This document shows, in pieces, positions 8,805 to 17,099 of a DNA stretch of 64,000 nt. Source of the DNA: Desulfallas thermosapovorans DSM 6562 (GTDB lineage Bacteria > Bacillota > Desulfotomaculia > Desulfotomaculales > Desulfallaceae); contig NZ_VNHM01000006.1 of assembly GCF_008124625.1 (NCBI RefSeq), positions 109,353 to 173,352 on the forward strand. The letters are read 5' to 3'. The stretch's first letter is position 1. Each line of letters begins with the position of its first letter. The position numbers and the translations under genes are program-made. Below the pieces are notes generated by a model. That model was not told where the DNA came from, did no database searches, and worked only from the letters and a program-made list of their open reading frames with translations.

Positions 8805-9566
8805 ATGGAAATCGCCATTGTTCTCATCGCAGGTATTGTCTCGGGATTTGTCAACGTGGTGGGCGGCGGCGGATCCCTGATCAGCCTGCCGGTGTTAATT
8901 TTTTTAGGGTTACCATCGGCGGTGGCCAATGGCACCAACCGGGTGGCGCTGATGGTGCAAAGTTTGGTGGCCATTGGTTATTTTAAAAATAAAGGCTACT
9001 TTTACCCCAAATTAAGCGTGCTACTGGGCATCCCGGCGCTGGCTGGTTCCATTGTGGGAGCCAAGTTTGCCATCTCCTTGTCGGACCAAATGTTTAACCG
9101 TGTTCTGGCCATTGTTATGCTGGTGGTGCTGGTATTAATAATCCTGCGACCGGAAAAAATGTTTTTATCCCAGGCAAAGGGTGAGGATTTAAGTAAAGCA
9201 CGTTTATTTATCGCCGCACTGGTATTTTTCGGAGTGGGCTTTTATGGCGGTTTTATCCAAGCCGGGATTGGTTTTATTATTATTGCAGCGCTGGCGTTAA
9301 TCACAGGCCTGTCTCTGGTTAAAATCAATAGTTTAAAGGTGGCGGTAACACTGATTTACATGTCCAGCTCTCTGCTGGTGTTCATCATAAGTGGCAAGGT
9401 TGATTGGATACTGGGCTTTATCCTGGCCGCCGGCAATGCATTGGGCGCTTATCTGGGTGGCATATTCACGGTGTCCGGCGGTGACAAATGGATTCGCATC
9501 TTTTTGGTGGTTACAGTGTCCCTAATGGCTGCAAAACTGCTTGGTTTGCATAATTTGCTACTCTAA
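8805..9566 (+). CDS. TauE/SafE family membrane exporter
   Basis: Integral membrane protein of 253 residues with about eight hydrophobic helices and the family opening GIVSGFVNVVGGGGSLISLPVLIFLG. TauE/SafE proteins move sulfur-containing or carboxylated organic anions such as sulfite or sulfoacetate. The second half repeats the motif (FIQAGIGFIIIAALALITG). ATG 8805 is preceded by GGAGGC. It is probably co-transcribed with the GntR gene. The link to hydantoin or oxoproline metabolism is inferred from position only. Confidence 0.85.
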   Translation: MEIAIVLIAGIVSGFVNVVGGGGSLISLPVLIFLGLPSAVANGTNRVALMVQSLVAIGYFKNKGYFYPKLSVLLGIPALAGSIVGAKFAISLSDQMFNRVLAIVMLVVLVLIILRPEKMFLSQAKGEDLSKARLFIAALVFFGVGFYGGFIQAGIGFIIIAALALITGLSLVKINSLKVAVTLIYMSSSLLVFIISGKVDWILGFILAAGNALGAYLGGIFTVSGGDKWIRIFLVVTVSLMAAKLLGLHNLLL

Positions 9567-9588
9567 AACAACTTTAGCCCCAAACGCC

Positions 9589-9623
9589 AAAAAACAATGC
9601 AGGCATATCCTGCATTGTTTTTT
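9589..9623. terminator. Bidirectional intrinsic terminator
   Basis: AAAAAACAATGCAGG and CCTGCATTGTTTTTT form a perfect 15-base inverted repeat with a five-base loop. It has T runs on both strands and sits between the convergent tauE-like and amphi-Trp genes. Confidence 0.88.
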
Positions 9624-9632
9624 GCACTTTCA

Positions 9633-9932
9633 TTACTCGGCCTCTTCGACTTCTTCCGCTTCCGGTTTAGCCCAACATACCTTTATGGCCACCTTGTATT
9701 CTTCCTCATCCTCATCATACTTAATCTTGTATTCAAGCTCGACATCTTCGGGGATTTCAACAGCTTGTTCTTCGATGGTCAAAGAGCGGTCCCCCATTTT
9801 GGCCACTGCCTCACGTATGAACCTCAGAAAATCATCCCTTGAGCCTACATACTTTTCACTATAATCCACTTGCGAACCCTCCATCCATTTTAGTTTTTTA
9901 TCTTTTTCTGCTATTACATTATGAACGTGCAC
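9633..9932 (-). CDS. Amphi-Trp domain small protein
   Basis: Acidic protein of up to 99 residues ending in an E-rich tail. The segment TIEEQAVEIPEDVELEYKIKYDEDEEEYKVAIKVCW fits the small amphi-Trp domain family, whose function is not established. The start is uncertain: GTG 9932 gives 99 residues, while ATG near 9884 would remove 16 residues (MEGSQVDYSEK...). Neither has a strong ribosome site. It converges with the tauE-like gene. Confidence 0.6.
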   Translation of the reverse strand: MHVHNVIAEKDKKLKWMEGSQVDYSEKYVGSRDDFLRFIREAVAKMGDRSLTIEEQAVEIPEDVELEYKIKYDEDEEEYKVAIKVCWAKPEAEEVEEAE

Positions 9933-10060
9933 TTTTCAGGGTGCAGGATTAATGGAAATTTTTTTTATTCCCGCAAATTATATGAAGTTATTACACCACC
10001 CAATGCATACCTTCATAAAATACATAGAATGAGTGATTCCTTTATACGTAGGAGGTTACT

Positions 10061-11059
10061 ATGTCTACTGAATTATACAGTACCGCCGGTGCGGTACTTT
10101 CCGATTATGGATTAAAACCCGGAGAAATAAAAATAATGCAAAGCGGCGGTATTAAAACGGTGTGGAAAATAAAGACGGGTGAAGGAACTTTCTGTTTAAA
10201 AAGATTACGGCATAGCAAAGAAAAGGCGCTGTTCTCAATTAATGCCCAAAAACACATGGTGAATAACGGAGCCAAGGTACCGGGAATTTTCCCATCCCTA
10301 AAGGGTGAGGATTATGTTGAATTTCAGGGCCACTTGTTTGTTCTTTATGAATGGATAGAGGGACGAAGCATTAAACTGTCACGGGACTTAAAGGTAGCTC
10401 TGGCCGCGCTGGCACAATTCCATGTTGATTCGGCGGGCTACAATCCCCCTGCGGGGTGCCGTGTTTCTTCCAAACTTGACGGGCTGGGCAACTATTACCA
10501 ATCCGTATTAAAACGCTTTAATGAATGGGAGAAACAAGCACTGGAAAAACCGCAGCACCCTGTATGCCGCGCTTTTTTAGCTGAAATAGAGCAAATGACA
10601 CGTTTGGGCCTGGAATGTTACGAATTGCTGAAAACATCCCACTACGCCGGTTGGGTTGAAGACATCAGACAGCGGGGCAATTTGTGTCACCAGGATTATG
10701 GTGACGGAAACGCCATCATTACACCGAAGGGGGTATACGTATTGGACCTGGACGGGGTAACCTTCGATTTACCCAGCCGGGATTTACGCAAAATTATTAT
10801 TAAAATCATGTCCGGACGCAAAGGGTGGAATCTGGATCAATTAAGGGAAATGCTGGCCTGGTATGAAAAGGTAAACCCGCTGGATGAAGATAAACGCCGG
10901 GTTTTATATATTGATTTACTTTTTCCTCATGAATTACATGACAACGCCAAAAATTATTTTATCAAGGGAAAATCCATCAAACCCGGTGATATAACCCAAA
11001 CCTGCACCATAGCCGGGCAAAAAATTAAAATTTTATCAGCGTTGATTAAAGGAGCGTGA
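10061..11059 (+). CDS. CotS-family spore-coat kinase-like protein (first copy)
   Basis: 332 residues with an aminoglycoside-phosphotransferase/protein-kinase-like fold. It shows an ATP-site lysine in TFCLKRLRH, a catalytic loop CHQDYGDGN near residue 210 and a metal-binding DLDGV near 228. CotS/YutH-type proteins are found on the spore surface. ATG 10061 follows GTAGGAGG. The gene is five bases from a second CotS-type gene and just upstream of cotE, which supports a spore-coat role. Since catalytic motifs are kept, it may act as a kinase, but the substrate is unknown. Confidence 0.85.
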   Translation: MSTELYSTAGAVLSDYGLKPGEIKIMQSGGIKTVWKIKTGEGTFCLKRLRHSKEKALFSINAQKHMVNNGAKVPGIFPSLKGEDYVEFQGHLFVLYEWIEGRSIKLSRDLKVALAALAQFHVDSAGYNPPAGCRVSSKLDGLGNYYQSVLKRFNEWEKQALEKPQHPVCRAFLAEIEQMTRLGLECYELLKTSHYAGWVEDIRQRGNLCHQDYGDGNAIITPKGVYVLDLDGVTFDLPSRDLRKIIIKIMSGRKGWNLDQLREMLAWYEKVNPLDEDKRRVLYIDLLFPHELHDNAKNYFIKGKSIKPGDITQTCTIAGQKIKILSALIKGA

Positions 11060-11064
11060 TCCAG

Positions 11065-12093
11065 GTGACTTCATCGCACTCGGGACACCAGTGTTTATTA
11101 TATAACATATTAAAGGAATACGGACATGCCGGTGCGCAATTGCTTGAGCTCAGGGACAAGGGTAAAAAGACGGTTTGGCAAGTAAACTCAAAGGGTAAGA
11201 AAATGATCTTGAAGAAAATGCCTTCATCGCCAACCCAGACCGGGTTTATCACCGAGGCGGCCAATCACTTGCTAAACGCCGGCGTCCGCGTGCCTAAGTT
11301 GTTAGTGACTAATAACAATGAAAATTTTATCACTGTGGATAATACTGCTTATATTTTAATGGAATGGGTTGATGGCAAGCAGCCCGATTATACCCGCGAT
11401 ACCAAAGCCATATTATCCGCACTGGCCGCATTCCACCGCGGCTCTTCGGGCTTTAAACCATCCCCGGGATATAAATGTCGTTCACACTTGGGCACCTGGC
11501 TCGATAGTTACCAAAAGAAAAAAAAACAATTACAGACTTATACACTGCACGCGCTAAAAAACAGGGACAATGACGAGTTTTGGGATACCTTTCTGCACAG
11601 CTGGAAACTGGCCTTGAAAAGAATAGATCAAGCCATGGACAGGTTGGAGAAATCTAATTACCGGCAATGGGTGGCACTGGCCGGAAACAGCGGGGCGCTT
11701 TGTCACCAGGATTTTACCCCTAAAAACCTGCGCATGCAAAAAGACGGAGGAATAACGGTTTTTGACCTTGATTCCGTCACCATTGATATTCCGGCCCGGG
11801 ATTTAAGGAAAATTTTTAATAAGTTTTTAAAAAAACCGGAAGGCCAAAATCAAGTGAAGATTTTACAGCTTATGGCCTCGGTTTATCAAGAAACCAATCC
11901 ATTGACTAAAGAACAATGGGCAGTGGTGACCGCCGATCTTCTTTTTCCTCACCTGCTTTATGGAATAGTTGATAAATACTACCATAAACGGGCAGCCGAT
12001 TGGAGTCCCGGTAAGTACCTAAAAAAACTAAAACATTTAACCCTGGTGGAAGAAAATAAAGAGGAAATACTGTCACAATTTCTTGTTGGATAA
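11065..12093 (+). CDS. CotS-family spore-coat kinase-like protein (second copy)
   Basis: Paralogue of the preceding protein, about 342 residues, with the same landmarks: lysine in KKMILKKMP, the loop CHQDFTPKN near residue 214, and FDLDSV. GTG 11065 is preferred because AAAGGAG (11048-11054) lies ten bases upstream; GTG 11056 is only one base after that site. The two copies have diverged clearly, so the duplication is not recent. They are likely made together in the mother cell. Confidence 0.85.
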   Translation: MTSSHSGHQCLLYNILKEYGHAGAQLLELRDKGKKTVWQVNSKGKKMILKKMPSSPTQTGFITEAANHLLNAGVRVPKLLVTNNNENFITVDNTAYILMEWVDGKQPDYTRDTKAILSALAAFHRGSSGFKPSPGYKCRSHLGTWLDSYQKKKKQLQTYTLHALKNRDNDEFWDTFLHSWKLALKRIDQAMDRLEKSNYRQWVALAGNSGALCHQDFTPKNLRMQKDGGITVFDLDSVTIDIPARDLRKIFNKFLKKPEGQNQVKILQLMASVYQETNPLTKEQWAVVTADLLFPHLLYGIVDKYYHKRAADWSPGKYLKKLKHLTLVEENKEEILSQFLVG

Positions 12094-12209
12094 CAAGTTA
12101 TCTGACCGGAAGCAAATTAACTATAGCACACATTACCGCACTGAATCATATATTGTACTACCTTTGTTTGGCAGCGGGCAGCCAGGGAAAAAAGTTTTAA
12201 GGAGGTTAC

Positions 12210-12743
12210 ATGATGCAACAAATGGAAGCGTCCAATTCTATATGTGCTTCTAAATATAAAGAAATTATCACCAAGGCCGTTTGCGGCAATGCCACTAAAT
12301 TTTTTACTTTAACCCAGTTGATTGAACCACCAAAGGGCCAATGCCCCACTAAAATTTTGGGTACCACTGTTACAAAGCTTCGGCTTGGCAATGTTACAAA
12401 TATCGCGAAAGCAATGACAGGGCAAGATCTCGGTGCCAAAATAAGCGGTAGTTTTGAAATACATGTCTGGTATGCCCATAACAACGGTAACTCCACCGAT
12501 GCAACCAGGCAACATGTACAGTTTGAGAAGTTTATTCCAATACCCGATTTGGATGAGGGCACCATCAGAATATTAGAGGCCAGGGTAGAAACAATCAAAA
12601 GTCCCGAGTGCCTGGAAAGCTCTGTTACCGGGGAGCATAATATTAAGGTTAAAGTGGAACTGGGGGTTTTCGTTGAGCTAATCGGTGAAACCAGGATTTT
12701 GGTATGCACCTGCCAACCCGACGGGGAGGATGATGACAGCTAA
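12210..12743 (+). CDS. cotE: Outer spore-coat morphogenetic protein CotE
   Basis: 177 residues matching the CotE family: YKEIITKAVCGNATKF near the start, KILGTTVTKLRLG, GSFEIHVWYAHNN near 90, ECLESSV and a C-terminal VELGVFVELIGETRILV. CotE directs assembly of the outer coat around the forespore in Bacillus; the acidic tail (DGEDDDS) is also typical. AAGGAGG lies just before ATG 12210; a second ATG at 12213 has slightly better spacing. A CATATATT box at 12147-12154 resembles a sigma-E/K -10 element, but I see no convincing -35. Confidence 0.88.
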   Translation: MMQQMEASNSICASKYKEIITKAVCGNATKFFTLTQLIEPPKGQCPTKILGTTVTKLRLGNVTNIAKAMTGQDLGAKISGSFEIHVWYAHNNGNSTDATRQHVQFEKFIPIPDLDEGTIRILEARVETIKSPECLESSVTGEHNIKVKVELGVFVELIGETRILVCTCQPDGEDDDS

Positions 12744-12764
12744 AACCTGAACAGGAGCCCTGTG

Positions 12765-12815
12765 AAACCATAAGGGATCTTGCCGCACACCCGGTAAGAT
12801 CCCTTATGGTTTTTA
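12765..12815. terminator. Bidirectional intrinsic terminator after cotE
   Basis: A stem of about 20 base pairs, AAACCATAAGGGATCTTGCC with GGTAAGATCCCTTATGGTTT, followed by T residues. It separates convergent cotE and the glycosyltransferase gene. Confidence 0.85.
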
Positions 12816-12818
12816 CAA

Positions 12819-13970
12819 TTAATAGTCCCCAAGTGAGTCGTATATCTCCAATATCTCCCCCGCCAGTCTACCCCAGTTATACCTTTCCTCAGCCAGTTTT
12901 CGGCCCCGTTTACCCATGGCCAGTGCCGTGGCGGGGTTTTCAAGCAGGTAATTGATAGCCCAGGCAAAGTCGTTGCTATCGTCATATTGGGGAATGATAA
13001 TCCCGTTACCATATCCCTCGACAACTTCAGCATTACCGCCCCTGTCTGTTGTAACAATGGGCAGCCCGGCGGCCATGGCCTCGTAATGTATTCTGGCTAA
13101 AGGCTCCTGCCATTGCGAGGCACATACGAATATATCACCGGCGGAAAAAAACCGGGTCACTTGCTTGGGCGGTATGAACCCGGTAAAAATAACCTGTTTT
13201 TCAGGTAAATTTTTAGCTAATCGGTATACATGTGATACATAATCATCTACCCTGTTATTGCCGTACCACTTGCTACCCACCACCATTAATATAGTTTGCG
13301 GGTGTTTTTTCAGAACTTGCTCCATGGCGGCAAGAACCAGATGCACCCCCTTTTTCTCTGAAAATCTCGTGACAACCAAAACGACCTTGCCGTTACCAAC
13401 ACCATATTTTCCCTTTATTTCCTGCTTGATCTTCTCTGCTTTTTCCGTCCAGACGGGATAAAATTCGTCAGGATTGACCCCCGAATAAATTGTTTTAATT
13501 TTACCGGCGGCCGGGGGATAATTTTTTTCTACGCTCTTTTTTATAAAATCACTGACTGTGATAACTTTCTGCACGGTTTCAAGACAGAAAATAGCCTGCT
13601 GCCGGCTGATTTTATGGGGAGCAAACATTTCGTTATGAAGACTGAGGATAAACTTGCTGCCGGGGGATGCATTGTAATAAGAGCGTAGAGACTTGGGCCG
13701 GTTAAAGATGTGTACTATATCGAAATGCCTTGCGGCAAGCTGCTGGGAAACCAGTTGGACATATTCACTTTTACTGCCGGCATGCACCCGGCAGTATTCA
13801 ACACCGTTCACTGTCTCATGGTCTTTTAGCCCGGGATCGCCAATGGAAAACACAGTTATTTGGTGCCTTTTAATTAAAAAAGGAACAATACCCTCTATAT
13901 ATAGTTGGATAGCCCCGCCCCGAATGGGAGGCACAGGTAATTTTTCACTGCACACTAAAGCAACCTTCAT
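12819..13970 (-). CDS. Glycosyltransferase family 4, CotSA-like
   Basis: GT-B glycosyltransferase of 383 residues. The N-terminal acceptor domain begins MKVALVCSEKLPVPPIRGGA. The C-terminal donor domain has VTRFSEKKGVHLVLAAM near 205 and the EX7E motif EPLARIHYE near 300, then GLPIVTTDRGGNAEVV. Resemblance to CotSA and placement beside two cotS-type genes and cotE suggest it glycosylates spore-coat material, but it is on the opposite strand. The ATG at 13970 begins the conserved first beta strand. The sugar donor is unknown. Confidence 0.82.
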   Translation of the reverse strand: MKVALVCSEKLPVPPIRGGAIQLYIEGIVPFLIKRHQITVFSIGDPGLKDHETVNGVEYCRVHAGSKSEYVQLVSQQLAARHFDIVHIFNRPKSLRSYYNASPGSKFILSLHNEMFAPHKISRQQAIFCLETVQKVITVSDFIKKSVEKNYPPAAGKIKTIYSGVNPDEFYPVWTEKAEKIKQEIKGKYGVGNGKVVLVVTRFSEKKGVHLVLAAMEQVLKKHPQTILMVVGSKWYGNNRVDDYVSHVYRLAKNLPEKQVIFTGFIPPKQVTRFFSAGDIFVCASQWQEPLARIHYEAMAAGLPIVTTDRGGNAEVVEGYGNGIIIPQYDDSNDFAWAINYLLENPATALAMGKRGRKLAEERYNWGRLAGEILEIYDSLGDY

Positions 13971-14207
13971 TTTATCACCATACCCGTTATTCTTTGTAAT
14001 GATTTGTTTTATCCAAAACCACCGGGACCCCCACGGAGGTCCACCACAAGCACCAGACTTTTACACCCCCCTCTAATGTAATGATAATTACATCTTATGT
14101 GACAGCGGGCATTTGGTTACGGACGTTATTTTTTTAGTGTTCCGGCAGGATAAAAGAGATAATAAGCCAATTAAAAATGAATGAATCCTCATTTATTATA
14201 AAAGGCG

Positions 14208-14645
14208 ATGGATATATTGACTTACCAATCAATAACATATGAAATCAAGGAGCACGTAGCTTGGCTAACCCTGAACAGGCCGGATAGCTTTAATGCTATT
14301 AACCTTGAACTGGCCCGGGACTTTACAAAAGCCCTGCAACAGTCTTTACAGGGAGATTTAAGCAACATCCCCCATGAAATTGAAAGAAGCAATGAGCTGA
14401 ATAATTTAAAATATAATATTCTTTGAACGACCTTTGAAAAAATTATTTCGGCGGTTCAAAATCTATCGGACGAAATACAATCCGTAGCGGCAGCTGCCCA
14501 ACAAATGTCATCGAGCATTCAAAGCCTTGCCTCCACCACCGAGGAACAATCTTCAGTAATAGAAGAGATTTCTTCAACAAGCCAGAACCTGTCCAGCATG
14601 GCTGAAGAATTGGATAATTTATCGAAAAAGTTTAAAGTAGCGTAA
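14208..14645 (+). pseudogene. Chimeric remnant: enoyl-CoA hydratase start joined to chemotaxis-receptor end
   Basis: Two unrelated gene ends are fused in one reading frame. Residues 1 to about 45 (YEIKEHVAWLTLNRPDSFNAI...) are the start of an enoyl-CoA hydratase/isomerase. After an in-frame TGA at 14424-14426 the same frame continues with IQSVAAAAQQMSSSIQSLAS and STTEEQSSVIEEISSTSQNL to TAA 14643-14645. That is the C-terminal coiled coil of a methyl-accepting chemotaxis protein. About 25 residues between the two parts are unassigned. Neither part could work alone, so this is probably a decayed deletion product. Repeat copy B follows it. Confidence 0.75.
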
Positions 14646-14676
14646 TAATACCGGCCCATGGGGCCAAACCTGCTTC

Positions 14677-14721
14677 GGTGCCGGGTGTTGAAAGGTTAAA
14701 AACCTTTCAACACCCGGCATC
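14677..14721. repeat. Palindromic repeat, GGTGCCGGGTG family, copy B
   Basis: Perfect 18-base inverted repeat, GCCGGGTGTTGAAAGGTT (14680-14697) and its complement (14701-14718), with an AAA loop. The right flank ATCTGTGTATGCACCGCAAAAGCC resembles that of copies A and C. It lies 32 bases after the chimeric remnant. Confidence 0.78.
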
Positions 14722-14926
14722 TGTGTATGCACCGCAAAAGCCGGCCCAACTTAGAGTTTATAAGTAGTTCCCGCACATACTTTTCCAACAGCCCCTTTAA
14801 GTTTTATTCTCTTTTGGATCTTTACCCCGTCATGTTATACTGTTAAATGAATCGGCACAGTATTTTGCAATTATATCGCTGATTAAAACCTTTTTATCGC
14901 AACGTTGAGGAAGGAACGAATGCTGA

Positions 14927-15553
14927 ATGAAATATGCGCAAGGAAAAGTAGGCCGCATATCTTTATTTATCATTAACAAATGCAAAGCCTGTCCCAACCG
15001 GGTAGCCGATTTGGAGCGGCTGGAGAATAAACTGCAACAGGTAATGATGGACCGGGACTTTAACACCCGCCTGGGTGCCAAGCTGGATAAAGGCCGTCCC
15101 CTGCACCATCAAATGTTTCACCTGGCCCTGGCCGGTTGCCCCAATTCCTGCAGCCAACCCCAAATAAAGGATTTTGGAGTTCAAGGACAAGCCCGGCCGG
15201 AGGTGGGTGAAAGCTGCGACAAATGCGGTGCCTGTATTGAGGCGTGCATGGAAGCGGCCATAAGTATAGGGGAAGATAAAGCGAGCATTGACCGTAATTT
15301 GTGCCTTAATTGTGGACAATGCAGCCGCGCCTGTCCCACCGGCGCATTGCAAATTGGCCGGGCCGGTTACAGGGTACTGGTGGGAGGCAAACTGGGCCGG
15401 CATCCCCGCCTGGCCTCGGAATTACTAGCCATGGCCACCGAAAACCAGGTGGTTGAAGCGCTGGAACACTGTGTGGAGCTGTTTATTAATGAAGGACGCC
15501 CCGGTGAAAGATTCGGCAGCGTCATAGAACGGACAGCCAAAATGCCAAGTTAG
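14927..15553 (+). CDS. Sulfite/nitrite reductase-like half protein with 2[4Fe-4S] ferredoxin
   Basis: 208 residues. The first ~85 resemble the C-terminal siroheme-[4Fe-4S] region of sulfite/nitrite reductases, including [19 protein letters not shown]. Two [4Fe-4S] motifs follow, [14 protein letters not shown] near 98 and [15 protein letters not shown] near 126. The usual upstream Cys pair of a full siroheme site is not obvious (only CKACPNR near residue 20), so siroheme binding is doubtful. It may be an electron carrier or a reductase fragment related to anaerobic sulfite reductase subunits. ATG 14927 follows GGAAGGAA. It is 11 bases upstream of menG, so probably in one transcript. Confidence 0.72.
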   Translation: MKYAQGKVGRISLFIINKCKACPNRVADLERLENKLQQVMMDRDFNTRLGAKLDKGRPLHHQMFHLALAGCPNSCSQPQIKDFGVQGQARPEVGESCDKCGACIEACMEAAISIGEDKASIDRNLCLNCGQCSRACPTGALQIGRAGYRVLVGGKLGRHPRLASELLAMATENQVVEALEHCVELFINEGRPGERFGSVIERTAKMPS

Positions 15554-15564
15554 AGGGAGAAACC

Positions 15565-16272
15565 ATGTATCAATCCAAGGAAGAACGGGTCCATGACGTT
15601 TTTGAATCCATTTCCGATAAATACGATTTTATGAACTCGGTAATCAGCTTTCAGCAGCATAAAGCCTGGCGCAGGGATACCATGAAACGCATGGGGGTAC
15701 GAAAGGGTCAAACCGCCCTGGATGTATGCTGCGGCACGGCTGACTGGACCATCGCCCTGGCCGAAGCCGTTGGCCCCGAGGGTACGGTTTATGGCCTGGA
15801 TTTCAGCCATAACATGCTGCAAATAGGCCGGGCCAAAGTAGAGGCTAAAAACCTGCAGCAGGTACAACTGGTTCATGGTAATGCCATGGAATTACCCTTT
15901 GCCGATAATTCCTTCGATCATGTCACCATTGGCTTCGGCCTGCGTAACGTACCGGATTACCTGCAGGTACTGAAGGAGATGAGGCGGGTGGCCAAACCGG
16001 GCGGGCAAGTGGTCTGCCTGGAAACATCCCAGCCCACTATGCCGGTATTCCGGCAGCTGTATTACCTTTATTTCAGCTATGTTATGCCGCTTTTAGGCAA
16101 ACTGTTGGCCAAAAGCTACCGGCAATACTCCTGGTTGCAGGAATCGGCCAAAGATTTTCCCGGGCGCCGGGAACTGGGTGATTTATTCCGGCAGGCCGGG
16201 CTTGTGGATATAGAAATCAAGGCATATACCGGAGGAGTAGCCGCCATGCACCTGGGGCATAAACCCAAATAA
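15565..16272 (+). CDS. menG: Demethylmenaquinone methyltransferase (UbiE/MenG)
   Basis: Class I SAM-dependent methyltransferase of 235 residues that makes menaquinone from demethylmenaquinone in the last step of the pathway. Signatures: [22 protein letters not shown] at the start, the SAM loop [14 protein letters not shown] near 53, GLDFSHNML near 75 and [13 protein letters not shown] near 115. ATG 15565 follows GAGGGAGA. Menaquinone use fits an anaerobically respiring host. An intrinsic terminator lies directly downstream. Confidence 0.92.
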   Translation: MYQSKEERVHDVFESISDKYDFMNSVISFQQHKAWRRDTMKRMGVRKGQTALDVCCGTADWTIALAEAVGPEGTVYGLDFSHNMLQIGRAKVEAKNLQQVQLVHGNAMELPFADNSFDHVTIGFGLRNVPDYLQVLKEMRRVAKPGGQVVCLETSQPTMPVFRQLYYLYFSYVMPLLGKLLAKSYRQYSWLQESAKDFPGRRELGDLFRQAGLVDIEIKAYTGGVAAMHLGHKPK

Positions 16273-16283
16273 TTGAAATAGCA

Positions 16284-16333
16284 AAGGGACGGTTTCGCTG
16301 TGCATTAAAAGCTGCGAAACCGTCCCCTTGTTT
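16284..16333 (+). terminator. Intrinsic terminator after menG
   Basis: AAGGGACGGTTTCGC (16284-16298) pairs with GCGAAACCGTCCCCTT (16314-16329) around a 15-base loop, followed by a short T stretch. The stem sequence is of the GGGGACGGTT type often seen repeated in related genomes; only this full copy is present here. Confidence 0.7.
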
Positions 16334-16436
16334 TCCGAACAGCATAATAACCCAGACAAAAAAAGGTACCAAATGTAATAATTATGTCCGGCCAAAGACA
16401 AAATAGCAATAACCTTTATTAACAAGGAGGATTTTT

Positions 16437-16577
16437 ATGCGTGGTGTAAAAAGAAACAATAAAGCAAAGAAAGAAAGCGCCACAATAAACCAGGGTTTAA
16501 CAAGAAAAGAAGAACTGGACAGGGTCAGAGGATTCACCACTGTTATCGACCCGGAGCGCGGCCCATCCAATAAATGA
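16437..16577 (+). CDS. Small basic hypothetical protein, 46 aa
   Basis: A short frame with an excellent ribosome site (AAGGAGGA, six bases before ATG). It encodes 46 residues, lysine- and arginine-rich at the start (MRGVKRNNKAKKES) with a more mixed end (TRKEELDRVRGFTTVIDPERG). There are no membrane segments or cysteines. I do not recognise a family. Similar short basic proteins occur in spores, but nothing here proves that. It stands alone between menG and the next small gene. Confidence 0.6.
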   Translation: MRGVKRNNKAKKESATINQGLTRKEELDRVRGFTTVIDPERGPSNK

Positions 16578-16678
16578 TTTTAATGATTATCCCCGCCCGG
16601 CTATTAAATTCAAGCAAAAGCACCGGGCGGTCCTTTAATCAATAATAACCGCAATATTTATAGAAAGGTGGAAATAAT

Positions 16679-16978
16679 ATGGACTTTTTTCGCGAAATTA
16701 AAGAACAAGTTCAATGGGACTTTCGTTTGGAGAATGAGAACAAGAACCGGCAGCCGGGTTATGCCTTTGTTATCGATGTCTTTGAAGAAACCCCCCGTTT
16801 GGCCTTATACGTCATTAAAAAGCATCTGAGCAAAACCCAAACTCTACCCGATGAACAGCAACCGCCCCGTGATATGCTACTCAAGGCCCTGGAGGAGCAA
16901 AATGTTAATTTAAAATACGACAACATCTACAATATCAACCAGGAAATAAGCCTGTGGCTGAAGGAAAATATTTTTTAA
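16679..16978 (+). CDS. Hypothetical protein, 99 aa
   Basis: Soluble charged protein of 99 residues, preceded by AGAAAGGTGG at good distance. It starts MDFFREIKEQVQWDFRLENE, contains VIDVFEETPRLALYVIKKHLS in the middle and ends EISLWLKENIF. No family was recognised. It has no cysteines and no membrane helix. It lies upstream of the nuoE-like gene but is separated from it by a promoter-like region. Confidence 0.6.
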   Translation: MDFFREIKEQVQWDFRLENENKNRQPGYAFVIDVFEETPRLALYVIKKHLSKTQTLPDEQQPPRDMLLKALEEQNVNLKYDNIYNINQEISLWLKENIF

Positions 16979-17027
16979 AGTACAACATTAAATAATATCG
17001 TAACATATGGATTTTCCAATTTAACTA

Positions 17028-17058
17028 TGCTATAATTAACATGTTAACTTATTAATTT
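17028..17058 (+). promoter_or_regulatory. Extended -10 promoter and palindrome upstream of the nuoE-like operon
   Basis: TGCTATAAT (17028-17036) is an extended -10 box. It overlaps by one base the perfect 12-base palindrome TTAACATGTTAA (17036-17047). The adjoining ATGTTAACTTATTAATTTG (17041-17059) partly matches the Rex pattern TTGTTAA-N4-TTAACAA: six of seven in the left half, four of seven in the right. NADH-sensing control would suit the operon, but the match is weak. Confidence 0.4.
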
Positions 17059-17099
17059 GTTCACTGAATTTTTTATATTCTAACAATGGAGCGATGATA

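Noticed and set aside
12141..12154. CATATATT as a sigma-E or sigma-K -10 box for cotE
   Set aside because: The match is fair, but no -35 element is found at the proper distance; mentioned only in the cotE entry.
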